64,000 nucleotides of DNA from Cryptomeria japonica (taxonomy: Eukaryota > Streptophyta > Pinopsida > Cupressales > Cupressaceae). The stretch is from positions 202,102,449 through 202,166,448 of the forward strand of contig NC_081409.1 of the NCBI RefSeq assembly GCF_030272615.1, written 5' to 3'. Shown piece after piece: positions 1 through 10,605 of this stretch; the stretch's first letter is position 1; every line of letters begins with the position of its first letter. Made by a program: the position numbers and the translations under genes. The notes beneath the pieces are model-generated. The model worked only from the letters and a program-made list of their open reading frames with translations, was not told where the DNA came from and ran no database searches.

Positions 1-189
1 TAAGTGTAGTCAAGTCACTAGAATATGTATAATCAGATCTGAGAGCATTTTCATACTCGCATTTACTAGGAGGCAATAAGTCGATTAGCTATGGTTTTAC
101 ATTTCATTGTTTTAATTCACTAACCATTGATTGTAATGACTTATTGAGTGCATTGTGTTTGTAGGTACAAGTACAATTCACAGAGCATG
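1..189. other. Flanking sequence, no recognised feature
   Basis: This AT-rich stretch does not resemble the body of the LTR at 4258-4732, although the LTR end that follows at 190-244 does. The matching 3' LTR is therefore cut short here by a deletion or an older junction. I see no open frame or repeat worth naming. Confidence 0.5.
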
Positions 190-244
190 AAAAACTTAAG
201 TAAGGTGTAATAATATCCATGATGAGTAATTATTTACACCAACA
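190..244 (-). mobile_element. Truncated 3' LTR of element A
   Basis: About 55 bp match the outer end of the 5' LTR (4680-4732), ending in the same CCAACA terminus. On the minus strand it starts TGTTGGTG directly after a G-tract PPT. Similarity stops near 190, so most of the LTR is missing. Confidence 0.7.
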
Positions 245-255
245 CCCCCCCTTAA
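245..255 (-). promoter_or_regulatory. Polypurine tract of element A
   Basis: On the minus strand a run of seven G preceded by AA abuts the TG of the 3' LTR. This is the expected position and composition for the plus-strand DNA primer. Confidence 0.7.
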
Positions 256-726
256 GTGAAACTTAGGGGAATGCAGTTAAGTCTACAATGCAACTAAGCA
301 ATGCAAGATGGGTCCCGACTACTAGGCCATGTTAGGTACCCATGTACAAAATGCAAATACATGCAAACCAATTCAATGGAATCTCTCACAAAGAAGGGAA
401 AGAGACAAAAACCCAATGGGAAAAAACCCTCCCCCAAAAGAGAGATGAAATCTATACAAGAGAACTCTCATAGAAGCATGTGAGGAACAAAACCCCATGT
501 GAGGAAAAAGTCCCCCCATATGAGAGAAGAAGAGAAGCTAGGTAGCCCCCCCTCAATGTAGAATCTGCACCAATGATCGAAGCTCGATGATGTATGAAGA
601 AACTACTCCATGAACGTCAAACAACATTCCTCCCCTTAGGAAGAAACAAAACCAAAGGTGTATCCATGAAGTCTCCCCAATCATGAAGGGAAGATGTATA
701 AAAAAACTCATGATGAATGAAGTCTC
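256..726 (-). other. 3' non-coding part of element A
   Basis: This stretch lies between the acidic coding segment and the PPT. It holds repeated short C-rich words on the plus strand (CCCCATGTGAGG-like, around 490-515) and no convincing frame. It probably serves as the 3' untranslated region. Confidence 0.5.
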
Positions 727-1354
727 TTAAAACTTCTCAAGTGTCCCCATGTCGATGCTGAAAGATACCCCCTCCAAAGGTGGTGAATTGCTCCACATTG
801 CTGAAAAAGGCACTCCAAGATCTAGTGGAGATGAAAGTAGAACAAGTCCCAAAGACTCACATGTCTCCTCTAAACATAAAGAGACCTCCTCTAACTCTTG
901 TTCATAAGAATCCACAATCATGTCAAACTCGAAAGAATGATCATGTAGAGAATGAACAAGAGGGTCAAAGTGTTCCCTCACAACAATCGAAGAAGGATCA
1001 TCTTCATCAAACAGAAGATGAATATCATCAATGATGTCTCCCAAATATGCAATGTAGGATTCCACAAACAAACATACAATGTTTGTCAAGTACTTATCCC
1101 ATGAAACTAAAGTTGGAAGACAAGATGTATCCTATTGCACTGAATCACATGAAGGCAAAACTATCACACTATCCACATCATTAGGTACAATAGGTGATGT
1201 GATATCAATAGGAGGAGATGAAACACAAGGCTCAAGAACGGGGTCACATGTGAGAATCCTCAAGTTCAAGTACCCAAAGTTTTCCTCAAAATCTGAACCA
1301 TCACAAGAAGTGTGATCATCATGTGTAGAATCATCATATGTAAATTCATTATCA
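727..1354 (-). pseudogene. Acidic coding segment after protease, element A
   Basis: Two open pieces (1354-1132 and 1089-727) share one minus-strand frame and give about 200 residues rich in Asp, Glu and Ser, with clusters such as DDSTHDDH and DEDDPSS. It follows the protease, in a different frame, where an autonomous Copia element would have GAG_pre-integrase and integrase. I see no HHCC, DDE or RT motif. It could be a degraded pol linker or a lineage-specific 3' ORF. The low stop density over 600 bp suggests it was once translated. Function unknown. Confidence 0.45.
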
Positions 1355-1730
1355 TCAACAAAATGCATGATCAACCACCCCAGTTGCAATGATAGCTCTA
1401 GTCTCCACGTCTCTAATGAAAACTGACTCAGGTGTGAACTCCATAATTCTCTTAGTTGTGCCATGTGTGATTTGATAGATGGAAAGGATATTATTTCTTA
1501 AGTGGGGTACACATAACACATCATTAAAGGAGTTATCCCAAATGGAAATAGATCTTTTCCCAATAACATCCATGTATGTATGATTGCCCATCAAAATCTG
1601 CGGCATGGTGCAAGACTCAAATGTAGAAAACATAGAATGTGAAGATGTCATATGATGAGAAGCCCCTGAATCTAGAAGCCATCTCCTTGAATCATGACTT
1701 GTAGTAGCACAAAGATATTTTCCTTTTCTT
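1355..1730 (-). pseudogene. Copia aspartic protease, element A
   Basis: The minus frame contains WLLDSGASHHMTSS, the retropepsin active site of plant Copia polyproteins. It continues with the usual downstream pattern (a GN-T-DVIGKRSI-like strand, then VPHLRNNILS and an ATGVVDHA ending). It cleaves the Gag-Pol polyprotein inside the virus-like particle. The frame differs from the upstream nucleocapsid, with the shift falling near 1700-1730. Catalytic D-S-G is intact but expression from the gag frame is broken. Confidence 0.8.
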
Positions 1731-2096
1731 ATCCCAAAAGAGTGAGTCTTTCCACTTTGTAGAAGCCATGAATGCTTGCCCTTTTCCTTTTGAATGTGTG
1801 GAAGTGGAAGTTGATGAATCATCTTTCTTGTAGACATTAGGAAAATCAATGTTGTGCTTTTTGCGGATGTGTGTGAGCTCATCAATCTTCTTAGAATGGC
1901 AACGACGCTCCTCATTACCAAACTTTTTAGAATAAGCACAAGTAGGTCTCTCCCTCTTTGGTGAATTGTCCCTCTTGGAAGAGGATGAATCTCCTTGTTG
2001 TGGAAAAGATGGTGCTTTGTCCTTAGGCTTTGATTGCCATTTCTTCTTGTTTGATTTGTCCTTTCCTTGATTTCCTTTGTTCCCTTGATTTGCCAC
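1731..2096 (-). pseudogene. Nucleocapsid segment with broken zinc knuckle, element A
   Basis: It continues in the gag frame just after one TAA. It is Lys-, Ser- and Gln-rich, as expected for nucleocapsid, then shows C-x2-S-x4-N-x4-C where a CCHC knuckle (C-x2-C-x4-H-x4-C) is expected. The second Cys and the His are therefore lost. RNA packaging by this copy would be impaired. Confidence 0.7.
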
Positions 2097-2723
2097 TTAT
2101 GCTTGAGACTGTGAAGCCTTAAGAATGCCCATGCTTATCAACTTAGTTTGTTCCATCATCAACATTTCAGTGAAAGCATGAAATGTAGGCATTGTGTAGC
2201 TTGAACCCATTGTCATCCTATGAGTTTGGAAACTAGAAACAAATGCTGCATATTCTTGTGGAAGCTTGCCTATGAAATTGAAGATCAATTGAGTGTCCTT
2301 CTTATCAATGCCACAATCCTTGAGTTGTGCCCTCAACACTTTTTCCTTAATGAAATAATCTTGTATAGTATCAAAGTTCTTGGGATCTAACATGGTGAGA
2401 TCACTATCAATCTGATATCCTCTAATCTCATCAACTTGACCAGACAAGTCTTGAAACTTTTGCCAAGCATCCTTGATTGGAGTACATTTCTCAATATGAA
2501 AAATCAAATCCTTTGATACATACTTTCTTAAGCTACCAATTGCCATGATATTTTTAGTGAGCCAATCCAAGTGACCAACTGGATCAACCTTAGGATCAAC
2601 GGGAGCAACAATAGTTCCATCAATGTAATTAGTTAGTCCTTTTTCCATAAGTTTACTCCATGCATCAATTTTCCAAGTAGCATAATTATGAGGAGTTAAG
2701 AGAGGAAACTTAGAAGAACCCAT
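2097..2723 (-). CDS. Copia Gag (UBN2-type capsid), element A
   Basis: This is an open minus-strand frame of 208 codons, from the ATG at 2723 (MGSSKFPLLTPHNYATW) to the TAA at 2097-2099. The N-terminal L-x-Y-x-x-W pattern, the D-A-W-x-x-F block and the L-P-x-E-Y-A-A-F-V block are typical of plant Copia Gag. It forms the particle shell. I chose the internal ATG because the Gag-like sequence starts there and upstream codons look like leader. The TAA separates it in frame from the nucleocapsid segment, so it is probably a nonsense mutation. Confidence 0.8.
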   Translation of the reverse strand: MGSSKFPLLTPHNYATWKIDAWSKLMEKGLTNYIDGTIVAPVDPKVDPVGHLDWLTKNIMAIGSLRKYVSKDLIFHIEKCTPIKDAWQKFQDLSGQVDEIRGYQIDSDLTMLDPKNFDTIQDYFIKEKVLRAQLKDCGIDKKDTQLIFNFIGKLPQEYAAFVSSFQTHRMTMGSSYTMPTFHAFTEMLMMEQTKLISMGILKASQSQA

Positions 2724-4244
2724 AGCAGTAGAAAGGAAGGAACCCAAGAGCACAAAAGCATAAAATCACAAGAGACACCCCCCAAAATCAATCAATCAAA
2801 GTACCCCCCACCCCAAAAAAATGATGATTTTGGCACATTATATGTAGTGTGTGTACAATAGCCCACTTGCAAACAATGGCAAGGTGGACTTCTGATTTTT
2901 TTTACAACTACCCCAATAGGCTGAGAACTACAATGCAAAAGAACAACAAGATAGATCTATGCAATACAAGTGCCGAATTGGCCAAAAAAGACCATATGTT
3001 GAAAGTACAATTTCTATGGAAAATTGCTGCAACCTGATAGCATATTATGAGAGTATACAAAAAATTATGCACTTTAAAAAAATGACACCTAAAAAGGAGT
3101 TTGTATGAGCCCAAACAGAGTTCTGAAAGTTGCAGAAACGAGGATTGGATAGCTACAGTGACCACAAACTGAGATTTCTGAAAAATATGTCTATCAAAAT
3201 CAAAAAATAATTCCACCATGAGAAAGTACAAAAAATTCTAGCCCATTTCAAAAAAATTGCACCCAAAAAGGAGCAAAAATGAGAAAGATATGGCCATTTG
3301 AACTTGAACTACAAAATCAAAAAGCTCAACGGAGGGGGCCTACCAAATTTTCCAAATAAAAAAGATAACTTTAGAAAAACATGAGGTTAAATTTGAAGGC
3401 CATATGACCATCGCGAAAACTTCACCTGTCTACTGACTGGGCGTCCATACATTACGAACTGCTAACGTGGCACAAGCAGAAAATGCCAAGTGTTTCATAC
3501 GAAGATGATGTAGCAAGTATCAAACACAGAGGTGGCACTGACGTGTTCTGGTGATTTGGTAGTTTGACCCACATGGTGTACAGTCACTGAGGTGTCTGAC
3601 AGGTGACATGGCCAGTCCACATGGCAGAAGGTTTGATGGTCGGTGGTTTGGTCGTCGAGCGGGAGGACTGGTCACCGGTGGTGGGGTCGGGGTTGGTGCC
3701 GGTGTCTGTGCCGGCAGGAGTCGAGTCGGTGGTCGGTGAGGCTGGTGCTAGGCGTGGAGGGGCCAGTCATAGGTGGTCGACGGTGGGGCTGCCGTTGACT
3801 TGTCATTCGACGGGAAGGGGTTGCGGAAGCCAGTGCAAACGCCGGGGGCCGGGAGGTGCTAAGGTCGGTGCAGAGGTTGTTGCCCGCAGTAGTGAGCACT
3901 GAACACAATGGGTGCAGATGGCCAAAGTGACTGTGGAGCACGTAGCCTACGATACGACAAGGTCACGAGGGGGTCTACGAACCCCCCAAAATACAATTTT
4001 TTTGCAAAAAAAAAATATATATTTTTAAATATTTTTTGAAATCCTTGTACAAATATAGCAAATTGGCAAAAAAAAATTTCACCAAAATAGGCCGACTTTA
4101 TTGTCAAAATTCATGGAAACGACCACTCGGACACAATGGCGAGGTCAGATCTGGTCTAGGACGCCTCCAAAAGATGTTGCTCCTTAGATCTACCTCTTGA
4201 CGTTGCAATAATGCCTCTCAAGGATGAAACAATGACACTCTAAT
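2724..4244 (-). other. Long leader of element A
   Basis: These 1.5 kb lie between PBS and gag without a convincing coding frame. Two loose copies of a short AT-rich module (around 3058-3110 and 3228-3285) both contain CACYTAAAAAGGAG/CACCCAAAAAGGAG-like words. A GC-rich block lies at about 3590-3960. Long leaders are common in non-autonomous plant elements and may hold packaging signals, but I cannot identify one. Confidence 0.5.
3590..3960. other. GC- and CpG-rich block in the leader
   Basis: This roughly 370-bp block is strikingly richer in G, C and CpG than its AT-rich surroundings and has GTGG/CGGTGG-like low-complexity runs. Both strands are open by composition alone, and no protein family is recognisable. 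Confidence 0.6.
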
Positions 4245-4257
4245 GGCTCTAATACCA
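4245..4257 (-). promoter_or_regulatory. Primer-binding site of element A
   Basis: The minus strand reads TGGTATTAGAGCC immediately after the LTR. This differs by one base from the TGGTATCAGAGCC expected for initiator-Met tRNA priming in plant Copia elements. Confidence 0.8.
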
Positions 4258-4732
4258 TGTGTGATTTTTCCAAGATAAAGAGCTCAATGAAATGTACAAA
4301 ATAGAGAGACAAAATATAGGACAAGAATAAACTATATTCTCATCAATAGATAAATGATCAATAGTTCTTCATACAATGAATATGAGCCTGCATAAATAGG
4401 CAAGGCTATATGGATATGTGAGCATACAAACATGACATGTGGCTCAATAAGAAACAAGGGTAGGTACGAAATAGGTGTGGTAGGTAGGAGAAATAATAAT
4501 TCCACATGAGGTGGATCACCCACCGAAGGTGGAATTATCACTCCACAATAAGTGGATGTGAGAGTACTAACAAGATCAACACCATAAAAGGTGGAATTTC
4601 TCCTACACACACTATCCCAATGTGGCACAAACACCCAAGTGTCTCATACCCAAACTACTATGAAATGCATTTCCTAAGTAAACTTAGGTAAGGTGTAATA
4701 ATATCCATGATGAATAATTATTTACACCAACA
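4258..4732 (-). mobile_element. 5' LTR of element A (475 bp)
   Basis: It begins TGTTGGTG and ends ATCACACA on the minus strand and abuts a PBS. U3 contains a cluster of short inverted repeats with CCAC/GTGG arms at about 4500-4600. Downstream of these on the minus strand, near 4395-4402, is a TATTTAT word that may be the TATA box. Confidence 0.8.
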
Positions 4733-5200
4733 CCCTCCTCAGTTCCTTATTATATTTGGAGCTCCATATCAAGTAAGGCCGCAATGGAGGAGTGAAATCA
4801 CATACCTGTAGCCAATCACCACCTGGGAAAACAAAACCTTTACCATCCCTTAAAATCCCCATGAATCTCTCCAAAACCCCACCCCATTCCCCATAGACAC
4901 AATTGTTGAATATCCATTTCACTGTCTCTTTGGTTTCTAGCTCAAGGCACCAATCAAGAAAAATGTGCGCAATGTCAGTATTGGTTCTATACTAAAAGTT
5001 GGCCTTTAGATATTCATCACCAGGAACAATATTCACTCATGTAAGGATGTCCCTCTCTATAAATTTGAACACATTTGAGAAGCGTTCATCAAATATAGGA
5101 CCCCAGAACACCATCATTAGCCTTGCCACACAAAGCAAGAAATTCACCACCATTACCCATTGCCGAAATTTCCTACATAGTTGTAATGCGCCAAATTAGA
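4733..5200 (-). pseudogene. Unidentified coding remnant
   Basis: One minus-strand frame from about 5190 down to 4722 gives about 155 residues with two stops and a protein-like composition (for example KWIFNNCVYGEWGGVLERF and GDWLQVCDFTPPLRPYLIW). I do not recognise the family. It is cut by the LTR at 4732. It may belong with the RNase H remnant upstream, though in plant LINEs RNase H is normally last. Confidence 0.35.
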
Positions 5201-5639
5201 GCATTGCAAGAAAAACTAGAAGTAAATGATGAAATGGAACCATGCTCAAGCTCTCTCAACACCCCAAAAAATTAATGCATAAGTCCTCAAACTTCCTTAA
5301 CATGCCAAATAGAATGAATATAAAATCCTTCCTTGATATAGTTTCCATTAATGCCCCTACCTTTTTGGGGTATGGACAAGGGGAAACTCTCTAACATTGA
5401 CAATAACATTCACTCTAGAATGGTACAACACTTGTGTTGTCTGCCGCCACCATGTTGAAACCAAACACGTGTGGGGGGGATCGTACCATAGGATCTACCA
5501 TGCTAAGATATGGATCTTTTTAACCTCGATCTCCAACTATCAAAATATTAAGACAATGACAAGCATTAATCACCCCTAAGTAGCATTGCAATAATGGCTA
5601 TCTACCACGTTGGAAAAAATTCGAAAACCACCTCCTCCA
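5201..5639. other. Spacer between coding remnants
   Basis: No continuous frame or known repeat is visible here. The minus strand has scattered stops in all frames. It is probably decayed sequence linking the two neighbouring remnants. Confidence 0.4.
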
Positions 5640-5937
5640 TTTGACAATGCTAACGAATAGAAAAAATTTAAATTCACTGACATGAGTGATTGGGTCATTG
5701 GAGGATATTCCACTATATTTCACCATATTGAAGCTCAAAGGCATGGTTTGCACACTCATCCACCACTTTATTGCCTTCTCTCCGAATATGAGATACCTTG
5801 AATCTTTGAAAGAAGGCAAGGAGATTATTAATAAATTAGATATCTTGGTCAAGTTTCTAATTTTTTGCCTTACCCTTGAGGATAGCATTCATAATGATTT
5901 GGGAGTCACCCTCAAGATGGAGACAATCAACCCCTAA
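5640..5937 (-). pseudogene. RNase H-like (RVT_3) remnant, probably of a LINE
   Basis: Read on the minus strand from about 5937, the sequence gives LEGDSQIIMNAILKGKAKN, then after two stops a segment ending HIRREGNKVVDECANHAFEL. This is the pattern of plant RNase H-like domains (G-D-S-x-x-[IV]-[IV] and R-x-x-N-x-x-[VA]-D-x-x-A-N). These domains end many plant LINE ORF2 proteins, where they degrade RNA in RNA:DNA hybrids. No RT is visible beside it. A host RNase H-like fragment is the alternative. Confidence 0.6.
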
Positions 5938-5940
5938 CCT

Positions 5941-8121
5941 TGTTGGCATTATTGTTAATGATGTCAACAAGTGTTGCAGAGTGGATTCCAGAGAGGTTGC
6001 AAATTGGATACTGCAGAGAAACAAGTGTTGCAGGTTGCAGATGGTTTCAATTCCTTACAGTTAGCATAACACGCAAGTTATACTACAAGATTATTAGATC
6101 GGAATAATTATACCGATGTTGGAGTTTCCTTTGCGTTTTGTCATATCAAAATAGCTATGCCGACAAGGAGGCCAAGGTGTATCATAATAGCTACCAAGAG
6201 CAGAATGGAAAATTTCCCCTATGCCGATAGAGGAAAATGAAGAGTTGACCTTTTGGTTGTGATTTCTGAATACCCTATTCTGATAGTGTTCGTCACTGTA
6301 GAGTTCGTTCCTCAGGATAACATATGCCAATAATGAGAGATCGATAGTATGTCATTGATATAACTTGTTCTTTCATTTTGGCATGTTTTCTCTATGCTGA
6401 TAGTTATGACTATTCTGATGAATGGTTGTTTGGCTTGAAGTCTTTAGTTTGGGACAGCTTATGTCGATAAAGGGTGAGCTGATTGTGTGTCATCAAAATG
6501 ACTTGTTTGGTCATTCTAACTAGTTTCTCCTATGTTGATAGTAATGCTCACTCAAATAAGTGGTTGTTTGGAATGAAGTTTTTTAGTTCTGAGTAGCCTA
6601 TGTTGATGAAGTATGTCACTGTGGAGTATGCATTTTGGAATACCTATGTTAATAAAGGGAGGTAGACAATGTGGCATCAAAATAACTTGTTCGGTCAATC
6701 AAGCATGTTTTACCTATGTCGATAGTTAATGCTATACCAATGGAGCTTTGAGAAACCGACTTCAGGATTGCTATAGTGATGAATTTTTTTTGGAGACCAC
6801 ACTACACAAAGGTTAGTCTCAACATGGAAACCAACTGATTTGTGCAGTTGGATAGTCCATATGGATCTTAACTGACCTTGACCATCTGAACTGGATGAAT
6901 AATTAGAGGACAAGTGTCTCCTTGGTGGATATAACAAATCAGATATGTTATAGTTGGTGACAATGGATCTCATATAGTCATCAAACCTATTTGGGTAGAT
7001 CGATTTAAGATGACAGTAATCTCATTAATGGTGACTGAGTTGCAAATGCTTAATGGGATCGAGATGATCAACATAGGAAGGATCATATTTGGAGTATAGA
7101 TCAAGCTTGCTAAAAATAGCAACCCAGTGATAGAAAGTGAATCAAACATAACTCCAAAGGGCAAAAACAGAGTAGGGTCAGTCGATTCAAATGATCAAAT
7201 CCAATCTACTACAGACCATATTTAAGAAGGGTAGATTCATATTACTAAGTTTAGTAATCCATGTACTGATCATCATGAAGATAGATGAAACACATTTAAT
7301 GTATGCAGCCAGTCTGAAATCATTATGTAGATAGAGAATAAGGTCTTGTTGAAATGGAGAGCTGACAGTAGGCAGAGTAATCTGATATGATTCGATGGAA
7401 GTAGATGAGAAAGAGATTTTTTGTGAAACTAAATACATCTCTCGAAGTTGATTGTGTGAGAGTTGTTATGTGCTGAAGTGAAGTGCACTGTTGAATAGCA
7501 TAGACAAAGAGAGTTAGAGTGTGAGCAATTGCAGAAACAAAGTATTGAGGGTTGTTGTAGCAGAAAAAGATTGAGGATAGAGAGTAGTCTTAGATAGGTG
7601 AAGTTGAGGCAGAGTAAAGAAGATAAAAGAGTATAGAATAAAGAATAAGAACAGAGAATTGTTTGTCTAGAACCGATAGAGTGTAATCCTTAGAAACAAA
7701 GAGAGTCATTCTCAAGATACGAGAATTTTGTAGTGTTACAAAATTCACTTGTAACCTGCTTGTATCATTGTAAACTTGAATCTTATTGTATTTCCTCTGA
7801 GTGGGTTCTCAGAGCAGGGGCATGTTCTCCTTTGAGGAGGTGCTCAAAATATCAAGGGTTGGTTCTCCTTGGGTTGGTGCCCTAAAAACTCTTGTAAACT
7901 ATTGTTTACCTATGAGGCTCGATTGGAGCAGTTTACTCTAGCAACTATTCTCACTGAGGTTTTTCCCACATTGGGATTTCCTCATACGTCTGGTGTTATA
8001 TGATGTGCTCTTGTGTGTGTGTGCTTATGTTTGCATTACATCCTTAAAATTTGCACACTGAACTTAAAGTTTTGAAATACACTAATTCACACTCCCTCTC
8101 AGTGGCCATTTTTGTTCTTCA
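5941..8121 (+). mobile_element. 5' LTR of the outer Copia element (2181 bp)
   Basis: It starts TGTTGGCATTATTG and ends TTGTTCTTCA directly before a PBS-like sequence. The start matches 36295 onward, which follows a PPT. Near its 3' end it carries GAGGTTTTTCCCACATTGGG, a U5 stem shared by the other Copia LTRs here, then a CCCTCTCAGTGG word. Confidence 0.85.
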
Positions 8122-8136
8122 ATTGGTATTAGAACC
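8122..8136 (+). promoter_or_regulatory. Primer-binding site of the outer Copia element
   Basis: ATTGGTATTAGAACC follows the LTR directly and is a decayed form of TTGGTATCAGAGC (initiator-Met tRNA). Confidence 0.75.
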
Positions 8137-8196
8137 CCAGGTTCCCCTATAGTAAAAGCACTCTCTAACTTGGGTAGATTCTGGTTAGCAAACACA

Positions 8197-9312
8197 ATGG
8201 CTAGGTACGAATCCTCATATTCTAAAGCACCCATGTTTGATGGCACCAACTATGTCTTCTCGAGTAGAAGAATGGAGACATATTTGTCTTCCTTTGGGTT
8301 TGATTTCTAGATACTAGTAAAAAATAGTTATGTTGTTCCTCAAGTTCCTCCTACCAACCCTGACGCTAAAAGAGAATATGAGAATAATGCAAAATCTAAT
8401 AAAGCAATCTTAAGTGGTTTGTTATAAATAGAGTTTGTGAAATTCATGCATTGTACATCAACAAAAGAAACATGGGACAAACCATAAAGTGTATATGATA
8501 GAAATACCAAAGTGAAAGAAGCCAAATTGAAAAATCTAAGAACTCAGTTTGAAAATCTAAAAATGAAAGAAGAAGAGAATATACTAGATTATCTGCAAAG
8601 AGTGGAAGAGACTGTGAGTGCTATAAGAGGACTCAGAGAAGAAGGCAAAGATGAAGTTACTGTCAAGAAGGTTTTGAGATCATTAACCTCAAAGTATGAT
8701 ACAAAGGTTTCAGCTATTGAGGAAGCTAAAGACTTAAATACTTTCTCTATGGATGAATTGTTTGGCTCTCTGTCTGCTTATGAGATGAGAACAATAAGTG
8801 TTTAACCCTCAAAGAGAGAAGATACCTTCAAAACTACATAGATAGGAAAAGAACAAGCTACCAATGAGGAATAAGATGAATCAGATTTTGCTAAAGCTAA
8901 CTTTGTTAGAAAACTCAAGAAAGGATCAGACATGTATAGAGGAAAGCTACCTTTCAAATGTTTTGACTGTAGTAAGATAGGCAATTTCACTATTAAGTGT
9001 CCCTATAAGAAGAAGGAAGATAACTATATGGAAGATGTCAATGATAAGGGTAAAAGGTTTTACAAATCAAAAAGAAGAATTTTTCAAAAGAAGAAGGTTC
9101 TTTACTCAATTGATAGTGATGTCTCTAATGATGAAAGTGAGTCTGTTGAGAAATACAGTGAAGATGAAAAACAAACTAGTGTCTTCATGGCTCAAGAGAT
9201 CCTTAATGAGAAACATAGTGGTGGTAAATATGAAAATATAGAGGATAATGAGGAAGAAGATGCATATGTTGTGGTTGACCTTGAAGGAGAATTGGTTTAT
9301 TCTCTTGAATAA
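8197..9312 (+). pseudogene. Copia Gag, outer element
   Basis: One frame from the ATG at 8197 (MARYESSYSKAPMFDGTNY) runs to 9312 with several in-frame stops in the first half. It has the UBN2 core (K-x-L-x-x-L-R-x-x-F-E-x-L-K-M-K-E-x-E, then V-L-R-S-L-x-x-K-Y-D). A knuckle at about 8959 reads C-F-D-C-S-K-I-G-N-F-T-I-K-C, with His changed to Asn. The tail is acidic. The start was chosen because the protein-like reading begins there, 60 bp after the PBS. Confidence 0.75.
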
Positions 9313-9419
9313 CTTGAAAAAGAAAAGAGTTCATGAAATACAAGAAGTTTGTCATCAAACAACATGACTTACGAAACAAGAATATTGAAGAATCAAATAG
9401 CAATCTTGATGCTATAAAT

Positions 9420-9810
9420 ACTCAGATTTAGAAAAAAAAAGAGAGGAGTATCAAAATATGGAGAAAGAAATTGTAAATCTCATAAAGGAACTTGAAAAGT
9501 TCAAAGATGAACTCCAAGTGAGAATCAAGTATGAGGGAAGCATTGATGTGTTGGACAAAATGTTGAAAACAAAAAAGCACTCAAAGGATACAAAAGGAGT
9601 TGGATTTAGAAAACAAAGAGATTTATGAAGTGACAAAATTAGATTTAGAAAACAAAGAGAAGGAGTATCAAAATATGGAGGAAGAAATTATGAATCTCAT
9701 AAAGGAACTTGAAAAGTGCAAAGATGAACTCCAAGTGAGAATCAAGTATGAGGGAAGCATTGATGTGTTGGACAAAATGTTGAAAATGAAAAAGCACTCA
9801 AAGGATACAA
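9420..9810 (+). repeat. Tandem coding duplication, 217-bp period
   Basis: A segment beginning near TCAAAATATGGAG at 9451 recurs at 9668 with only a few changes over about 150 bp. It encodes a Lys/Glu-rich coiled-coil stretch (I-x-N-L-I-K-E-L-E-K). A smaller internal duplication of TTAGAAAACAAAGAG lies at 9605-9660. Confidence 0.8.
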
Positions 9811-10600
9811 AAGTTGGATTTGATGCCAGTCAATGTTCTTCCAGCAAGGAATCAACAAATAAAGAGATGCATTTTGTCTCTTCAAGTAAGAATGGAAATG
9901 AACAAACTTTCACTGTCAGCAAACCCACTGAGAAGAAAACATATGATGTTGTTACAAAGAGATGTCATGTTTATCCAAAAGGAAAAACCAAGATGGATGA
10001 TGGACGTTTCACAGGAGTCAAGGATACGAGGAAGAGCTCAAAAAGATCGAGTTATGTTTCTCCAGGGAGATCAATGAGAAATAATTTCAGCAATGAATTG
10101 TATGTACCTCAATTCCATGGCTACTATTATAAATGCAATACTTATGGTCATTGAATTGCAGAATGTAGGCTTATGGATAGGTCTCCTAGTTTTAAAAGTA
10201 GAAATCAATTTGTAGCTCTTAGGAATATGAATGTTATTTGTTATCATTGTAATGAGTATGGTCATAGGAGCTATGAATGTAGGAAAATTGTTTCTCGGTC
10301 CTACAATAAATTCTCAAACTCATCATTCAATGTAAGTGTAAAATGATATAATTGTCAAAACTTGGGCCACATTGCAAAACATTGTCAGCTTTGGACAACT
10401 AAGGAAAAGAAGACAGTGTCAACATCAGAACCTAATGAAAAATTAGAACCAAGTGAGACAACAAAAAATAAGAAAGAAACCAAGCAAGTTTGGGTTGAAA
10501 AAGATAAAGATCAGGCTGAGTCAAGTTTGATTGTTCAAACTACTCTACATGATGAAAGGAAAAATTTGTGAGTAGTAGATAGTGGTTTCTCGAACCACAT
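9600..10600 (+). pseudogene. Gag C-terminal zinc-knuckle cluster and start of protease
   Basis: One frame runs from the coiled coil through three knuckles to the protease active site, with stops at 10152, about 10344 and 10569. The knuckles are near 10126 (first Cys lost), near 10240 (C-Y-H-C-N-E-Y-G-H-R-S-Y-E-C, intact) and near 10348 (first Cys changed to Tyr). The protease reads VVDSGFSNHMI at 10571-10604, where the insertion begins. With the knuckle in the first gag segment, this Gag had four knuckles where most plant Copia Gags have one. Confidence 0.7.
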
Positions 10601-10605
10601 GATTG

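Larger units (their letters stand above)
190..4732 (-). mobile_element. Copia-type retrotransposon A with gag and protease only
   Basis: The element reads on the minus strand as 5' LTR (4258-4732), PBS (4245-4257), a 1.5-kb leader, gag, a zinc-knuckle segment, protease, an acidic coding segment, PPT (245-255) and a 55-bp stub of 3' LTR. The D-S-G-A-S-H-H-M protease motif, the UBN2-like Gag and the initiator-Met-type PBS place it in Ty1/copia. Integrase, RT and RNase H are absent and the remaining space between protease and PPT (about 1.1 kb) is too small for them. It would have needed enzymes from another element. It resembles the gag-bearing non-autonomous plant elements in layout. The 3' LTR is truncated, so no TSD can be checked. 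Confidence 0.8.

Noticed and set aside
780-1315. Plus-strand ORFs in element A
   Set aside because: They are antisense to the acidic segment that follows the protease on the minus strand and have no independent support.
3603-3902. Protein-coding gene in the GC-rich block
   Set aside because: Open frames exist on both strands because of base composition. The translations are low-complexity Gly/Val/Arg with no family.
9814-10077. Overlapping ORF in the outer gag region
   Set aside because: A shadow of the zinc-knuckle frame, with no domain.
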